Source: Prinia subflava (taxonomy: Eukaryota > Chordata > Aves > Passeriformes > Cisticolidae). Taken from it: a stretch of DNA of 64,000 nt. The translations under genes and the position numbers were made by a program. The notes under the pieces were generated by a model. The model worked only from the letters and a program-made list of their open reading frames with translations, was not told where the DNA came from and did not search any database. The stretch's first letter is position 1, and each line of letters opens with the position of its first letter. Location of the stretch: positions 1,364,001 through 1,428,000 of the forward strand of contig NW_026960613.1 in NCBI RefSeq assembly GCF_021018805.1. The letters are read 5' to 3'. Shown piece after piece: positions 1 to 11,905 of this stretch.

Positions 1-116
1 ATCTGAAATGAAAACCTTTGGTAGTCAAGAGCCTAAATCTACCTCGCAGCTGCCAAACCTTGTTAGCTAAACATTTGACAAATTTTTTTTTCTGCACCCC
101 CACACTGTGTTACCCA
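1..116 (-). mobile_element. Start of a 3' LTR (U3) of a minus-strand class II ERV, cut by the window edge
   Basis: Reading the minus strand, a purine tract (AAGAAAGGGGGAGGA, complement of 117-131) is followed at once by TGGGTAACACAG. That is how a polypurine tract meets U3 in a retrovirus. The gag remnant to the right stops just before it, so pol and env appear to be missing. Only 116 bases of the LTR lie in the window, so the call rests on this junction. Confidence 0.45.
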
Positions 117-192
117 TCCTCCCCCTTTCTTGTTGAGACAGGCATTCGCCAGTGTGGGTCCCGCTATATTTATATCTTTGCGCGTAGTTGTA

Positions 193-1060
193 TTAACAGC
201 GGGTATGCGCTGTAAATTCACTTTTTTGTTTGTTGAACTTCTGTTTCTGGTTTTGGGGGCAGGTTCTGGTGAAGTGTCCTGGTTTCTTGCGACCGAGGCA
301 GATGATGTGCTGCAGCTGGTGTGGTGACATTGGTTGCCTCCTTGGATTTGGTACCGCAGCTGCCTTAGGCTGTGGGTGTGCCAGTCCTGGATTCCTTTCA
401 GGTGCACTGAACAGTTCTGCTTTTTTTGTACAGGCTTCTATCATTTGCGAAAGACTAGGAAATGAGTCGAGGGGAAGGCTAAGAATAATTCTACGACAGG
501 TCTCATTAGCATTCCTCTGAGCCATCTCCTTGATCAATTCTGCCTGCACCACCGTGTCTTGTACTTGTCTTTCCACTTGTGTTCTCAGACGGTCCACGAA
601 CTGGAAGAAATTCTCTGAAGGAAACTGTTTAATGTTAACATAACTGCCCTTAACTTCAACTGCTGGTAGCTGATAAAGCATTTTTTTCTGCAACCTTACA
701 GATCTTATCTAAAATTGACTTAGATAACACTAGAGTTTGTTTTTCTGGACAGTGCCAGACACCTTCACCACACAGGTGATCATGTGTGATATCATGTCCA
801 TCCTTGTCTTTTACTTCACCAGGAGTTTGTTGAATCTCATGTAATAGTTTTTTCAAAACTCTTTTCCACATGCTTTCCCACAGATCATACTCTGAGGGAG
901 ATAACAGACATCTAAATAAGTCTTTGATGTCACTGGGTACCATCTCATGTGAATTAAAGGTTGCCCTCATCATTCCTTTGAAAACCTCACTGGATCTCCC
1001 AAATTCTTGCTGTATTTTTCAGATCTCCTTTTTATCTTGATAGGGTAACGGTTGATAAGC
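193..1060 (-). pseudogene. gag: Gag capsid to nucleocapsid, class II ERV (broken)
   Basis: Minus-strand Gag remnant. The capsid N-terminal part (973 down to 656) contains VPSDIKDLFRCLLS, matching VPSDIKDLFSCLLT in the ERV at 58.3 kb, so the two belong to one family. A frameshift near 690-656 leads into the capsid C-terminal domain, where F-x2-FVDRLRTQV is the major homology region, followed by a proline-rich stretch. The single zinc knuckle near 270-310 is damaged: its second cysteine is arginine (CLGRKKPGHFTRTC). The frame closes at 193. Upstream gag pieces lie at 1070-1755 and 2409-2633 on the same strand. Not functional. Confidence 0.75.
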
Positions 1061-1755
1061 CCTCGTGTCATTTCTCCTACCAAGATAAAGGGACAGCTGC
1101 TACAGAGGGAATGCTTTCATCAACATTTTTATGAGTTCCTAAAAATTCTGCTGCTCTCCCAGTGTCCAAGGAAATAGGAGGTATACCCTCCTCCACCCCT
1201 TGGGGTCTGTCAAGAGGCAGCTCTCTCCCTCTCTCCCAGGGTCCCGGGAGTGTCTGGTCATGTCCCCTTGCCGTGAGGAAATTGCCCCCCCCCCCGCTAG
1301 GGCCGGAGGTTGAGGGGGCTCTCCCCCTTCCCCGCTCCCGTGGCAGCTCGGAGGGAGGCACTGGGAGGAGGGATGGGGTGGGACTGCCCAAGGCACAAAG
1401 GGATTGGGCAAGGGATATGGAGTAGGGGCGGGGATTGGGGGGAAGAAAGAGCAAGCGCATGGCGTTCGCCATTGCCCTCCAGCACGTGTTTTGCAGTTCC
1501 CAGGGAGCCTGCCACATTCCCAGGGCCCTGGGAGAAGAGCATTTCACCTTTGGAGCAGTGATAACTGAGTTCTTGAGAAAAACCAGGTGTGGTAAAAGGG
1601 TACAGGGGGGATATTCCGATATCAGAACCAGGATACTGTGGGGGGATCAGAAAAAGGATTACTTGGAGAATTTATCTGTGGCTGTCTGCTTTTTTTCTGC
1701 TTCTTACAGTTGCTTGTGAGCTTGTAAAAATAGTGGAATACATAGAGAAGCTTTT
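1061..1755 (-). pseudogene. Proline-rich gag linker between matrix and capsid, decayed
   Basis: This joins the matrix piece at 2409-2633 to the capsid piece at 193-1060 once the solo LTR at 1756-2416 is discounted. Translation on the minus strand gives long Pro/Gly/Ser-rich segments in shifting frames. Near 1040 it gives PLPYQDKKEI, which corresponds to LFSYQNKKEL at the same place in the related ERV at 58.2 kb. The GC-rich stretch 1160-1460 is open on both strands because of its composition, and I do not treat those frames as genes. Confidence 0.5.
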
Positions 1756-2416
1756 TGTTATAAATATGGAATGGTTAATTCATGTTCTTATGAAAAATTA
1801 GAAATTTATAAAATTGTATAAAGTGATATCAGGTAAAAGTTTATGTTTTAAGAGATTCTGCAGCAGACGGTGAAACTGACAGCCCTGAGACAGCCGGCGC
1901 CTCCATTCATAAAAGAACAAAGGAGTTTTGCGAGAAAGCTCGCAGCTGCCCAAGCACCAGGGAGGGGACCCCGGAGATAAGCTGGCACCAGCAACTCACA
2001 CGTTGGGTGCCAGCTTCACGGACCATCAAGCCACATCTTCGATATCCGGACCACTCATCAACTATAAGGACCTATAGAAATTGGACATTAACATTTGAAC
2101 TAAGAAAAGAACTCTTTTCTGCTTGGCTGGGGAAACTCCTGAATTTGTATAGTTGGTGGGGAAACAATGGGGAATATGGGGAAATATTGCCGAGGGTGTA
2201 TAAAAACCAAGCCCCGAACCGGGCTAATTCGTGAACCGCTGGGGGAGATAGCAGGCTGCCAGACCCTGTATCTCACGGTTCACCCTTGGCATTTCCCGGG
2301 AAATCTCTGTCAAGTTTCTCCGCTGTTGGTGGGTTATCGAAATTCTGTGATTTGATTTGTTATTAATAAACCAAATTATTATTTAAAATTGGAATATCTG
2401 ATTGGCATTTATAACA
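1756..2416 (+). mobile_element. Solo LTR (661 bp), class I-like, inserted in gag
   Basis: Begins TGTTATAAATATGG and ends GGCATTTATAACA, so its ends are short inverted repeats. It is flanked by CTTTT at 1751-1755 and 2417-2421, a 5-bp target-site duplication. AATAAA lies near 2365, so the LTR reads on the plus strand. A homologous LTR is at 34029-34710. The insertion separates the matrix and linker parts of a minus-strand gag. No internal retroviral sequence is attached. Confidence 0.85.
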
Positions 2417-2633
2417 CTTTTTTATCTCCATTTTCGACTTTAAAAGTCAGTAACTGTCCAATTTCATCCCAAAATGAAATAGAATCCATATTTTGAAAAG
2501 CAGACTCTGGAAGCTCAGCTGATAGCCAGCAGACAAAATGTGTTAGTAACTTTTTAGGGATTCTAACATTAATTAAAATATTTTTGAGCTGTTTTAATAC
2601 ACTCTTTTGGTGAACAGATAGCTGTGGGCCCAT
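2409..2633 (-). pseudogene. gag: Gag matrix N-terminus (p10-like), class II ERV
   Basis: A 70-odd codon frame starting MG on the minus strand. Its layout (MGPQLSVHQ near the N-terminus, then FWDEIGQLLTF) matches the plus-strand matrix at 57551-57781 (MGQLYCRQE, then FWDAVGTIL). Both look like the helical matrix domain of beta-like retroviruses, where the N-terminal glycine is normally myristoylated. The true frame is cut at about 2417 by the solo LTR; the last eight bases of this entry are LTR sequence. A strong splice donor lies upstream at 3066-3072. Confidence 0.65.
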
Positions 2634-3190
2634 ATTTCTGTTTTTTTAAAGGCTATTTGTCCAATATCTACCTCCACACACAAAAACTGCACGGCTATTC
2701 CATCTCACCTCTGTAACTCAGCAGGGCAGGCAGGGCAAACCACGGCGCCGGGCAGAGTGCCTCTTGCGATTTTTTTCCCGACTGCAAGGGCAGTGGGGGG
2801 TGTCCCGCCGCTTTAGCCTGGCTTCTGGGACTCATCCAGTGTCATGGTCACCCCAAAACGTGGGCTTTGCCGGCCGGGGCGGCCCCGCACTGACGGAGCT
2901 CCGGTTCGGCAGAAAAAAAAAAAAAAAACCAAAAAAAACCCAAACCGCGTTTAACACAAACAGGCGTCCACTGGGTCCTAGCGCACCCGGAGCTTCTACG
3001 ATCACAATGGTAAAATTCCCCTGACAGCAAGGAGTTATTTCCCGGGGTAACCGCAACACGGGGGGACTTACCTTTTTCCTTTAGGACTGTGGTTGCCGTA
3101 GCAGCAGTGTCAAGAGTCCTTGTCCCGAGTCCACTCGCAAATGAGGCGCCAAGCAAGCTAGCGACCCTTCCCCACACTTATAGCCCCAGA
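2634..3190 (-). promoter_or_regulatory. Leader of the minus-strand class II ERV with splice donor and TATA-like box
   Basis: On the minus strand AAAAAG/GTAAGT (complement of 3066-3072) is a near-perfect 5' splice site, placed upstream of the matrix start as in retroviral leaders. GGGCTATAAG near 3178-3188 could be the TATA box, with the transcript starting about 3150. The stretch 2740-3190 is CpG-rich and contains an A-run (2914-2929). A short open frame starts MWGRVASLLG and runs into the donor. I could not assign it to a host gene and take it as leader sequence. No convincing primer-binding site was found. Confidence 0.4.
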
Positions 3191-3769
3191 AAAAGCAGCT
3201 GATAAGTGACAGGGTAGTTGAACCTCCCAAAGAGCTTTTGAGACCCTGAAATAGGGGTTCCAGCTTCTGCGTGGGCTTCTAATATTGCATAAAAACCTAT
3301 GATTGGTGCCAACTGAAATACTGCCCCTGCAGTCCCCCAGAGTTCCTAGGCTAGCTCAGATCCTAGAGGGCTTTGGAGGAATATTTCAGGGACAAGGCAA
3401 AAGATTCCAAAAGAGGCTATAACCCCCAGATGTAGTCCAAGACGTTTATTCTAGATGATTTCCAGGGGGGAAAGAGAACGAATGAGGAAGAAGAGGGCTT
3501 TATCTAGGCTCCTGCTAAGGAAGAGATAGTTGGAACTCAGCCAATAGGGTCAGAAAGGGGAGGAAGGGTTAAACTACATGGTTACAGAGTCCAGGGGTCT
3601 CTGGGGAGGGAAAAACCATTCCCCAAAGAAATTCAACAGCTACCAATTCAGGTATATTGGAATTAGACTCTCTAGAGTAGTATCTCTTGTTCAAAAAGGG
3701 AGTGGGAGGTAAATTAGATTCAAAGGCGCAAGCCCTGGCGGTTGAGTGTCGACTGTCTAATAAAGTACC
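3191..3769. other. Probable LTR sequence, boundaries unresolved
   Basis: No convincing gene. The minus strand carries AATAAA at about 3446-3451 and the plus strand has AATAAAG near 3759, so this is likely U3/R of one or two LTRs. It lies between the minus-strand gag remnant on the left and the plus-strand env remnant on the right. I could not find paired ends or a target-site duplication. Confidence 0.3.
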
Positions 3770-3891
3770 CTGTAGTGCCAATGATGTCAGAATATCAAGG
3801 TGGGGTGCCTTGAAAAGGAGGTATGCAGCTCATGCCACTTATATTTCCCCCAAAGAATACTTCTGCTGCCAAGAAGGTGGACTCCCTCACC

Positions 3892-6170
3892 ATGGGTGGC
3901 AACCCCGTGGGCTTAGGCAGAGGCAGAGAAGTACGCCTGTGGGGAATTCTGGTGATTCTGAGCTTAATGATGGGCAGGACAGCCAGCCTGCTCCCCGAGA
4001 ATCACCTCAGTGTTGAGACGCGGAGCCCAGCCCAAGGCTGTGGTCAGTGCTTTAAGACCACACTAAAGGGACAGGTGGTTACAAAAATCATAGCGTACCA
4101 GACCCACTATGACTGTAAGAGTGCCAACGAAAGGGGAAATTGCACATACAATGGCACTCAATGTAAAATATGTCAGTCAGAAAGGGGAGTAGTCTCTTAT
4201 GAACCAAAAGCTATACCTAAGGATTGGTGGTTAAAGGCATGGTCTATGCAAAAAGATAAGAAGGTGTTAACACATGTGTTATATAAACGAGCGGCTGAAC
4301 CCACAATTCCTATCTGTAACAACTGCAACCATACCGTATGGATCGGAGATAAGATGGAACCAACATTTTTGGCATACTCCCAGGTTAATGCAGTGTGTTA
4401 TGATCACAGCCAATTAAAAGTGTGCACCATGAATGGGAAAGCATATTGGGTCAGAGAAAATTCATAACATGGTTACGTAGCTTATGAACTAGCTTGCTCA
4501 CAATACGGCAGAACGTTTTGTTTTGCAAGGGATGAAGAAGGAATAGACCTGGAGAGTAGAATGAAGCAAATGGGCCAGGAATTAAAAAAACAGGAGTCAG
4601 AGGCAAGAAAGGAAGGAATAGAACAAGAGAAGTTAAGAGCATTAAATGGGCAATATGAGCAATTAGAACAACAGTACAGCAATTGGGACCTACCCACCGC
4701 AAATAAGAATTTGTTTGTGGGCCTAATGCAAGAAATTGCAACAGAATTAGGGTTATCTAATTGTTAGATTTGTGGAGGTCTCAAATCAGCTGAGAAATGG
4801 CCATGGAAGGGTGAGGACTTAACTCCAGAGCAACTTCTGAAATGGAATCACACTCAAATTTCTAAAACATTGAAATGACCTGAGGGGTGGGTTTTGTATC
4901 GTAGAATAATTGGAACAGTTTGTATCAGTTGAAAAGGGAAAAGATATACCGAAGTAGTGGGTTATACTCCTTGTATATCTACTCCAGTAGTGAATTCAAA
5001 TGATAACACCAAGACCTGGAAGCTGGAGGCTCCCGCTGGGTATTGGAGTAAAACCAAAGAAACAAATTGTGCATGGAATAACCAAATTGGACTATGCTGG
5101 TATAAAAGCCCTGGAGCAAACCCTTACCAATCCTTAGACACCCTAAAGGAGTACTGGGAAAACCAGGGGCTGTAAACGACCCATGGAAGGCCCTTAATGG
5201 AATATACTGGATTTGCAGGGAAAAGGCTTACAGTGAACAACCCCATAGGTAGAAAGGATCCTGTACTTTAAGAATGATAAGACCGTCCTTCTTTGTGCTA
5301 CCAAGGTCCGAGAGTAATCTGCTGGGAGCACCCCTATATGAGACCCTGGACAGGGAAAAGAGGGAATTGAGACTTGAATTTCCAAAAGCAGGAGGGGATC
5401 AAAAATGGGGAGAGGACGAATGGCCTGCAGAGAGGATAATAGCGTACTATGGCCCGGCGACTTGGGCTCAAGATGGAAGTTGGGGATTTAGAACCCAAAT
5501 TTACTTGCTAAATTGGTTAATAAGACTCTAGGCAGTAGTAGAAATCATGTCAAATTATACTTCTGATGCTCTTGAATTATTGGCTGAGCAGCACTCCCAA
5601 ATGTGAGCATTTGTATATCAAAACCGAATAGCTTTGGACTATTTGTCCAAAGGAGGGGTTTGTGGAAAATTTAATGAATATGAATGCTGTGTAGAAATTG
5701 ATGACTATGGGGAAACTATAAAAAATCTTGCCACAGAGATCAAGGAAGTGGCACATGTACCAGTCCAAAAATGGAATTCCATCCTCCAAGCTTCATGGTG
5801 GGACCAATTGTTTGGGAGAGGAGCTTGGTAGAAGAAGGTGAGATTTTTAATACTATGTTCAATAGCTGGGTTACTGTTTCTACCCTGTTTAATACCATGC
5901 TTCATCCAATTAATCCACTCTGTTGTTCAAAGCATGCAGTTAGCTGCAATGCCTGTGGATCCTGAATTTGCCACAGGAAAACTGGATCAAGCACACGAAT
6001 TATCAAGAATAATGAAATTAAGAGAGGAAGACAAGAAAAGCAGAGCCGTGGAAACTTTAGCTAGGTTTGAAGCCCAGACTAATAAAACAAAAATTAATTT
6101 ATATAGGCAGAAAAAAATTTATGAAATGTATAAAGCACAGTCACGGGATGACTACAAAGATGAGTTTTAG
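3892..6170 (+). pseudogene. env: Class I (gamma-like) envelope gene remnant
   Basis: The start at 3892 gives MGGNP followed by a hydrophobic signal segment (WGILVILSLMM). The frame is broken by many stops. Landmarks in order are: Asn-Cys-stop-Ile-Cys at about 4760, where the receptor-binding subunit's CxxC motif has its Trp codon replaced by TAG; REKR near 5360, the cleavage site; TWAQDGSWG near 5465; the transmembrane-subunit CX6CC motif (CGKFNEYECC) near 5665; and a membrane anchor rich in LPCLIPCF near 5895. The cytoplasmic tail ends at 6170. It is the same env family as 36063-37640 on the other strand. No matching gag or pol is found upstream. Confidence 0.85.
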
Positions 6171-6517
6171 CAGAAAATGTGTGGAGTTTCTTGCCAGTAT
6201 CTTGTTTAAAAAGAGTCATTGTAATCTCGAAACTACCTTGTAGTAAGATTAGAACTTTAGGATACCATAAGTACTTAGATTAACATAGAAGTTTAGTAGA
6301 AAATCAAAAATGATAAACTCAAATAAAAAGGGATCAACAACTAGAGCAAACTATCTTATAAAAGGTTGTTAATTTATGCACTGATCAATAATATAGAAAT
6401 GTAGTTATTGGGACTTATAGATATGGGAAATTAAACTGAAAAATGTGTAATACATAAATCTAATCAAAACTTACCATATAAGCATGAATTAAAAATCTGA
6501 TATAGAAGGGGAGGGAT
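6171..6517 (+). other. 3' untranslated segment ending in a polypurine tract
   Basis: AT-rich, with no open frame of note. It ends in AGAAGGGGAGGGAT (about 6504-6517), a polypurine tract directly before the TG of the following LTR. This spacing supports assigning the LTR at 6518 to the env remnant at 3892-6170. Confidence 0.6.
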
Positions 6518-7520
6518 TGTAATATGTGTTGCAATGTAATTGGTGCTAAATATTAAAAATACAGCATAGTCTACCAAAGCCGGGTAACGGGAAAGCAATA
6601 TGCACCAAGATACCAGATACCAGAGACGATGGCTGACTCAGAAATGTGTATCTCAGAGGATTATTCATCTAGCAAAACCCCTGTGATATGCATTCAATAT
6701 GCATCCACGATAAGATAATATTTGTCGCCAGAAGAAGTGTATTTCAAAAGATTTCCGTATGAATTATTCACCCAGTTCTAGGAAAACTTTCATCATATGT
6801 GGCAGAAAGAAAGAAAACTACATTAATATGCCAAAAGGATAAGACAAACTCCAGTATCCTGCAGAGCTCAGAAAATGTATAAGAAGAGACCCTGCTGAGA
6901 CACTAATTTTGAAGATTTGAGAAAAGCTAAGGTTAGAGTTAACAATAGATGTTGCTGATTTAGCTGAAATGAATAGATAAGCTTTGTTGAAATCAGTTAA
7001 AAGTTACAGGATGGTTAAAAGAAACTGGATTTAAGATAAGCTACCCCGGATCTAATAACTCATTGCTTGTCAAACAGAGAAACTAATCAATACAATACCA
7101 GACCTCCTGTTTCCAGAAACCCACTGAAATAGTCCTGGAAAACAGGAAACTGGGAGTTCTACCATCCATTAATCACATCTGCATTGAAAAGGTTGAAAGT
7201 TTAGGATGAGGAAGACTTGTTATACTTCCTCCTTTTGGTGACCACTCCTCACAAAAGGACCACTGACCCATTTCAGGGAACAAACTACGCATGCTTAATA
7301 GACTTTTTGTCAAATAGCATATGAAGTGGAGAAGAGGAAGTGACAGGGGTATGAATATGCATTTGTATTTTGTGTATTCAACATTTTTGTAAGTAAAAGG
7401 CTTTGCAATTACCTGTGATCTTTGCAGTGCACATTAGGGAGCTATCCCACGGGCTGCCCGGCATCGCAATAAACATACAGTTTCTAACTTGAACTGTTAG
7501 AGAGTTTTTTGTCCATCACA
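6518..7520 (+). mobile_element. LTR shared by two class I ERVs (about 1 kb)
   Basis: Starts TGTAATATGTG straight after a polypurine tract and ends near CCATCACA at 7520, with AATAAA near 7469. The part from 6897 (TGAGACACTAATTTTG) onward is repeated at 25636-26590, after the env of ERV-B. The first 380 bp are not repeated there. Either this is one LTR serving as 3' LTR of the env remnant and 5' LTR of ERV-B, or ERV-B's own LTR begins at 6897 inside an older LTR. I could not find a flanking duplication that decides this. Confidence 0.6.
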
Positions 7521-9300
7521 GTTGAATATTGATATTAGATCGATATTCATATTTTAATAAATCATCTGGTGAGACAGGCAGGAGTCTGCTCTCTCTGGCT
7601 GAGGGCCATCGAGGTCTGGGACCCCCTCTGGGCGCCCACCAAGGATTTTCTGGGAAGAGGGCTCCAGCGGCCCCCCTGACACCCCAGGGAAAGACCAGGA
7701 CCTGCCAAAACTACAGACAAAAAGGTATGTTTAATAAATATTGTAAACTGGCACCTTTGAATACAGTCAGTTAATAAGAGACGTCTTATGCAAAGCAGAG
7801 GCCTGATTGGGTTTTTGTAAGCTCCGTGGAGTCTGGTATTTGTGGTTTGTGTTTCAGGTGGTGCCGATGGCAGCACCAGGAGTTTGTAGCCTGTGTCCTG
7901 AGGTGGGGCGGCAGCAGGATCGTCAGTTTTGCTGTGTTCTGGGAGCAGTAGTGGCTCCAGTTTGGCTTTGTTTGTGCTGAGAAGCGGCTTGGTGAGCTGC
8001 GTGTGGGTGTCAGCCGCGAGTTTTGGGATGAGAGGGGTCCCGCTGTGGGTCGCAGGAGATCGCAATTGCAGCCCGTGCGAGCTGGATGTGCGTGTAGTGT
8101 AAACAGATCTTTGCTTTGTAAGTTTGCATGCTTACACTTTGGAAATTACTGGTGTGCCATACGTGTGGTGGTTTGTGAGGATTTGTATTTTGATTTGTGT
8201 GTTTTTGGGGTGTGCTGGTAGTGTGCTGTACGTTTCGGAGGAGTGGTGTATGTTTAAAGTTGTAAAAGAGTTTTAAAACCCCCACCTGATCAGCGGAGGG
8301 ATATCTATGTTTGTGTTTGGAAAAGCAGTGCTTACACAGTGCCTGGAGTGTGTGCCACGGAGAAGAGCTGTTTGTGAGTTTTGTTTGTGTGGCTGGCAAT
8401 GATATTTTAACCAGTGTGTTGCTAAGTGGAGAAGACAGTTGTGAGTGAATAAGGTGTTTATTTTGTGTAAAGGAATGACTGGTGTGAAAGGTTTGAAATT
8501 AGGCTCGGTATCACCTTGGTAACCGGTGGAACGATCCAGGTTTTGTGGTCTCGCACTGTGTTTTACAAATCCCGCTCGACCCTAAAAGGTTTTGATTGTG
8601 GGGACTTGTCTTGACTGCGAAGGAACATACTTGACTGATTGTGAAGCTTTGAGATTGCCGGTATGTGTGGAGTAGTATTTTAACTAGGAACTGGTGATTC
8701 CTGGCCTCAGAGGAGTGAGGGACGGTGTGGGGCTGGGGTCACTCCCCCTGCTTCCCTCTTGCAGAGGGATTTGTGATGAGTCTCCCCTTGAGCCCTTTGG
8801 CTTATGGCGAGACTGTTAAAATTTTTGGTTGAGTGTGTATGTTTGGCATTGTTAACATCTGGCTGAAGCCAGATATTGGTTAGTATTTTGCAAGAGGCCC
8901 ATCTGCACTCTGATTACGGAATTGCGTTAGGTTTTAAATGTACCCTTGCTGCAGTAGGTGTAAAACTGCTTGCAATTTTTGACTGCATTTTAGCTGCAAT
9001 ATAGGCAGTGCAAGGTGTAACAGAGGACTTGGTTCAATAGCGATTTGTAATCAGCAATTTAAGCAAGGAAGAGGGGACAAGTCTGTGTGTTGTCAATTTG
9101 TTTGACTGTGTTGTGTTGTTTCCTTTTAGATTAAAATAAAAAGAAGCTTTTCCCTTCCCGTGGTGTGTGTGTATGCGTGTAAACCCTGCTTCTTTTTTCA
9201 CTAAAAGTATATGCCCAGGAGCAGGAGATATAGGTAAGCCAGTGGAAATCTTTAGAGTGAAGAGTGCCCAGTATATCTTTATACCAGAGGAATATTAAGG
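7521..9300 (+). promoter_or_regulatory. Long leader of ERV-B
   Basis: About 1.8 kb between the LTR and the gag start, with no recognisable protein. AAAAAGGTATGT near 7717-7728 is a plausible splice donor. From about 8000 to 9200 the plus strand is G/T-rich. TGG at 7567 is the nearest candidate for a primer-binding site, but I could not match the following bases to a tRNA end. The gag ATG follows at 9301. Confidence 0.45.
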
Positions 9301-10975
9301 ATGGGAGCAAGTGAAAGTCAAGCGATTCCTAAAGGCAGTCCTCTGGGATGTATTTTAACATACTGGAAAGAACTGGTGGGCTATGGGGGTACAGAAACCA
9401 AAAGGAAGATTAAGTTTTGTAAACAGAGGTGGCCACTGTATAGGCTGGAAGAGGGGGTGAAGTGGCTGGCAAATGGTACACTGCACTATGAAACTCTTCT
9501 GCAGCTAATGCTCTTCCTATGCCATGAACAAAAGTGGCAGGAAGTGGCTTATGCTGATATGTTTTTTACTCTTAAAGATCACCCTGAGTGGCAAAGGGAT
9601 TGTGGAATGAGGCCACCATCTGATCCTTTAGTATTGGCCCTTGAAAAGGACTATAAAGTTACTAAAGGGAAGCCCAAACTGTGTTGTAGTACCTGCTTGA
9701 TAAATCAGAGGTGCACACATCCTGACAAGGTATACCAAGCAGAGGCTTTGGAACAAGAGACAGAAGACATACTTAAACCACCCCCTGAAAGGCAGGAAAG
9801 GAGGAGGGTGGTGGGGGGTGCAGATTCAGAAACATCATTAGCTCCAGTCTCCCCTGCTTCATCTCTAGCTTCATCTTCCTTTGGAAGGACAGCAGCTGAG
9901 GTAGGGGTTTCTCCATCCACTCCTGAACCCAGGGAACCATCCAAATTTTATCCACCACTGCCTAGCAGTGACAGTGAGTGGGATGAACCTGAACCTCCCC
10001 CACCAGCTCCCAAACTTCTCCCACAAGGACCCATAGCATCAAGGACCCGAAAATGAACCAGAGAGGTCATACAAGCACCTCTAAGACAAGCAATGACATC
10101 TAATGGAGAAACAAAACTGATTAAGGTTCCCTTTTCCTGGATTGATTTAGAAATTTGGGAAAAGAGTGCTAAGGGCTATCGAAGTGATCCAATAGGGGTT
10201 GTTAAGAAAATGAAGTTTATGATTAAGCAGCATTTACCTGATTGGGCAGACCTCCTAACTGCTGCTTGATGCCTTAACAGAGACTGAGAAGCAATTAGTT
10301 TTGAAAGTAGCTAAGGATCTGGCCGAGGATGATTGTAGAACAACATAAGAGGATGTTAAAGATATATATCCCCTCCAAGAAACAAATTGGTATCCTAATG
10401 GCGATGAGGGGTTGGGACGGTTAAAGAGATACCAGGAATTGATAGTAAAAGGGCTGGAAAGAGCAATCCCCAAAGCCATAAACTGGTCAGCCTTATAAGC
10501 TATCAAACAGGGCCCTTCTCAAACACCTTCTGAATTTCTAGATCACCTGTGAGACGCAATGCGCCGACACACCACCCTGGATCCTGGATATGATGAAGGG
10601 ACTCAGCAATTAATAAATTTATTTTTAGGACAGTCTACAGGAGACATCAGGCAGAAACTCCAGAAGATCTGGGGTCCAAACAGCCGGAATTTAGAAGCTT
10701 TACTGGATCAGGCCTGGAGAGTTTTTATTAATCGGGAAGAAGGATATAAACAAGGGATGAAGAAATTAGTAGCAGTAGTAAAAGAGGGAGAAAAAGGAAA
10801 ATGTGGGCAAGGTCCACCTAAACAGGGGCCACCCTGACTGGGAAAAGGTCAATGTGCATTTTGCAAAAAATTTGGTCACTGGAAAAACCACTGTCCAGAA
10901 CTAAGAAAAGGTGATGAACATAGAAAAGGTAGTCAGAAAGGGGAAAAAGTGTTTGCTCATTTAAAAGAGGACTGA
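9301..10975 (+). pseudogene. gag: Gag of ERV-B, class I (matrix intact, capsid broken)
   Basis: The first 251 codons (9301-10056) are open. They start MGASES, a myristoylation-type start, and form a matrix of gammaretroviral layout followed by a Pro/Ser-rich p12-like region with KFYPPLP, a possible late-budding motif. Capsid starts near 10065 (FSWIDLEIWEKSA) but has several stops and frameshifts up to 10559. The capsid C-terminus (10559-10837) is open and is followed by one zinc knuckle, CAFCKKFGHWKNHC, near 10855. A TGA at 10973-10975 followed by GGGGGACC sits where gammaretroviruses read through the gag stop into pol. Confidence 0.85.
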
Positions 10976-11508
10976 GGGGGACCGGAGGGCCCTACCCTAG
11001 AGGACTCTCTGGTTATAGTCAAACTGGGGAACAAAGAGAAAAAGGTGAAATTTTTGATAGACACAGGGGCAACATTTGCAGTGGTGAATAAGGCACTAAT
11101 ACCTGTAACCAATGACTATGTTGTGGTAAAAGGAGCGACTGGCCAGTCTGAAAGAGCTTATTTTTTGCAAACCATTGAAGTATAAATTGGGACGACAGTG
11201 GGGAATTCACCAATTTTTATACATGCCTAAAGCTCCATCTGCACTTTTGGGCAGAGACCTGCTAGAGCAGCTGGAGGCAAAAATAATATTTAAAAATGGG
11301 GAAATTATTTTGGAGGTAACAGATCAACAATATGTAGAACTGTTGAGTTTAATGACGATAACCAAAGAAATTGAAGTTGCAAATAAAGAGGAAAATTTCA
11401 GGAAAATAATAGATCAGGTATTTCCTGGAGTGTGGGCTTCTGATATACAAGGAAGCGCAAAGAATGCACTACCAGTAAAGATTACACTTAAAGAAGGAGG
11501 ACAGCCAG
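10976..11508 (+). pseudogene. pro: Protease and start of reverse transcriptase, ERV-B
   Basis: In frame after the gag stop. The retroviral aspartic protease signature FLIDTGATFAVVN lies near 11052-11090, with the catalytic GAC at 11060-11062. The flap and the conserved LLGRDLLEQL (near 11247-11276) follow, with one stop and a frameshift near 11183. The frame then enters the linker to reverse transcriptase and is cut at 11508, where the beta-like provirus is inserted. The reading resumes at 20096. The stop shows that it is not functional. Confidence 0.85.
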
Positions 11509-11902
11509 TGTAACCGAATTTCTTAGAGACTGTGGGCATGATGTGCTGTGGAATGAGATTTGAGCTATCCCAAACTGGGCCTCAGATTTGGGCCTGCTAG
11601 GCGTCAGATTTGGGCCCATGTAGAAGTAGATAAGTTTTGTGGCGCAGTTAGAAATTAAGTTAAGGTGTGTGCATAGACTGTATAGGACAATTAGAGTGAA
11701 GACACGGTAGCTGCCTTAAACTGAGATAGTTTACATACTTGTTCACGCTGAATGCCAATAAGAATGCACCTGCAAATGTAAATTATTTTGCACTGTATAA
11801 AACCAGCCATTTCAGGAATAAAGAGGAGAACGTATGATCTGACCATATTGGTCGTATCGTGCGTTGCTCTGTTCCAGCTTCCAAATCGGGACCCTGGTTT
11901 CA
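11509..11902 (+). repeat. 5' LTR of the beta-like provirus
   Basis: 394 bp, TGTAACCG to GGTTTCA. The TATA element is GTATAAAACC near 11797-11806 and AATAAAG lies near 11818. The matching 3' LTR is 19696-20089. It is also clearly related to the 383-bp LTRs of the minus-strand provirus at 49644-54718: both share GAAGACACGGT, the TTACATACTT segment and the GGAATAAAG region. Confidence 0.92.
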
Positions 11903-11905
11903 TTA

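Noticed and set aside
1077..1561. Overlapping 80-150 codon frames on both strands
   Set aside because: They follow GC-rich composition; only the minus-strand reading is collinear with a gag linker.
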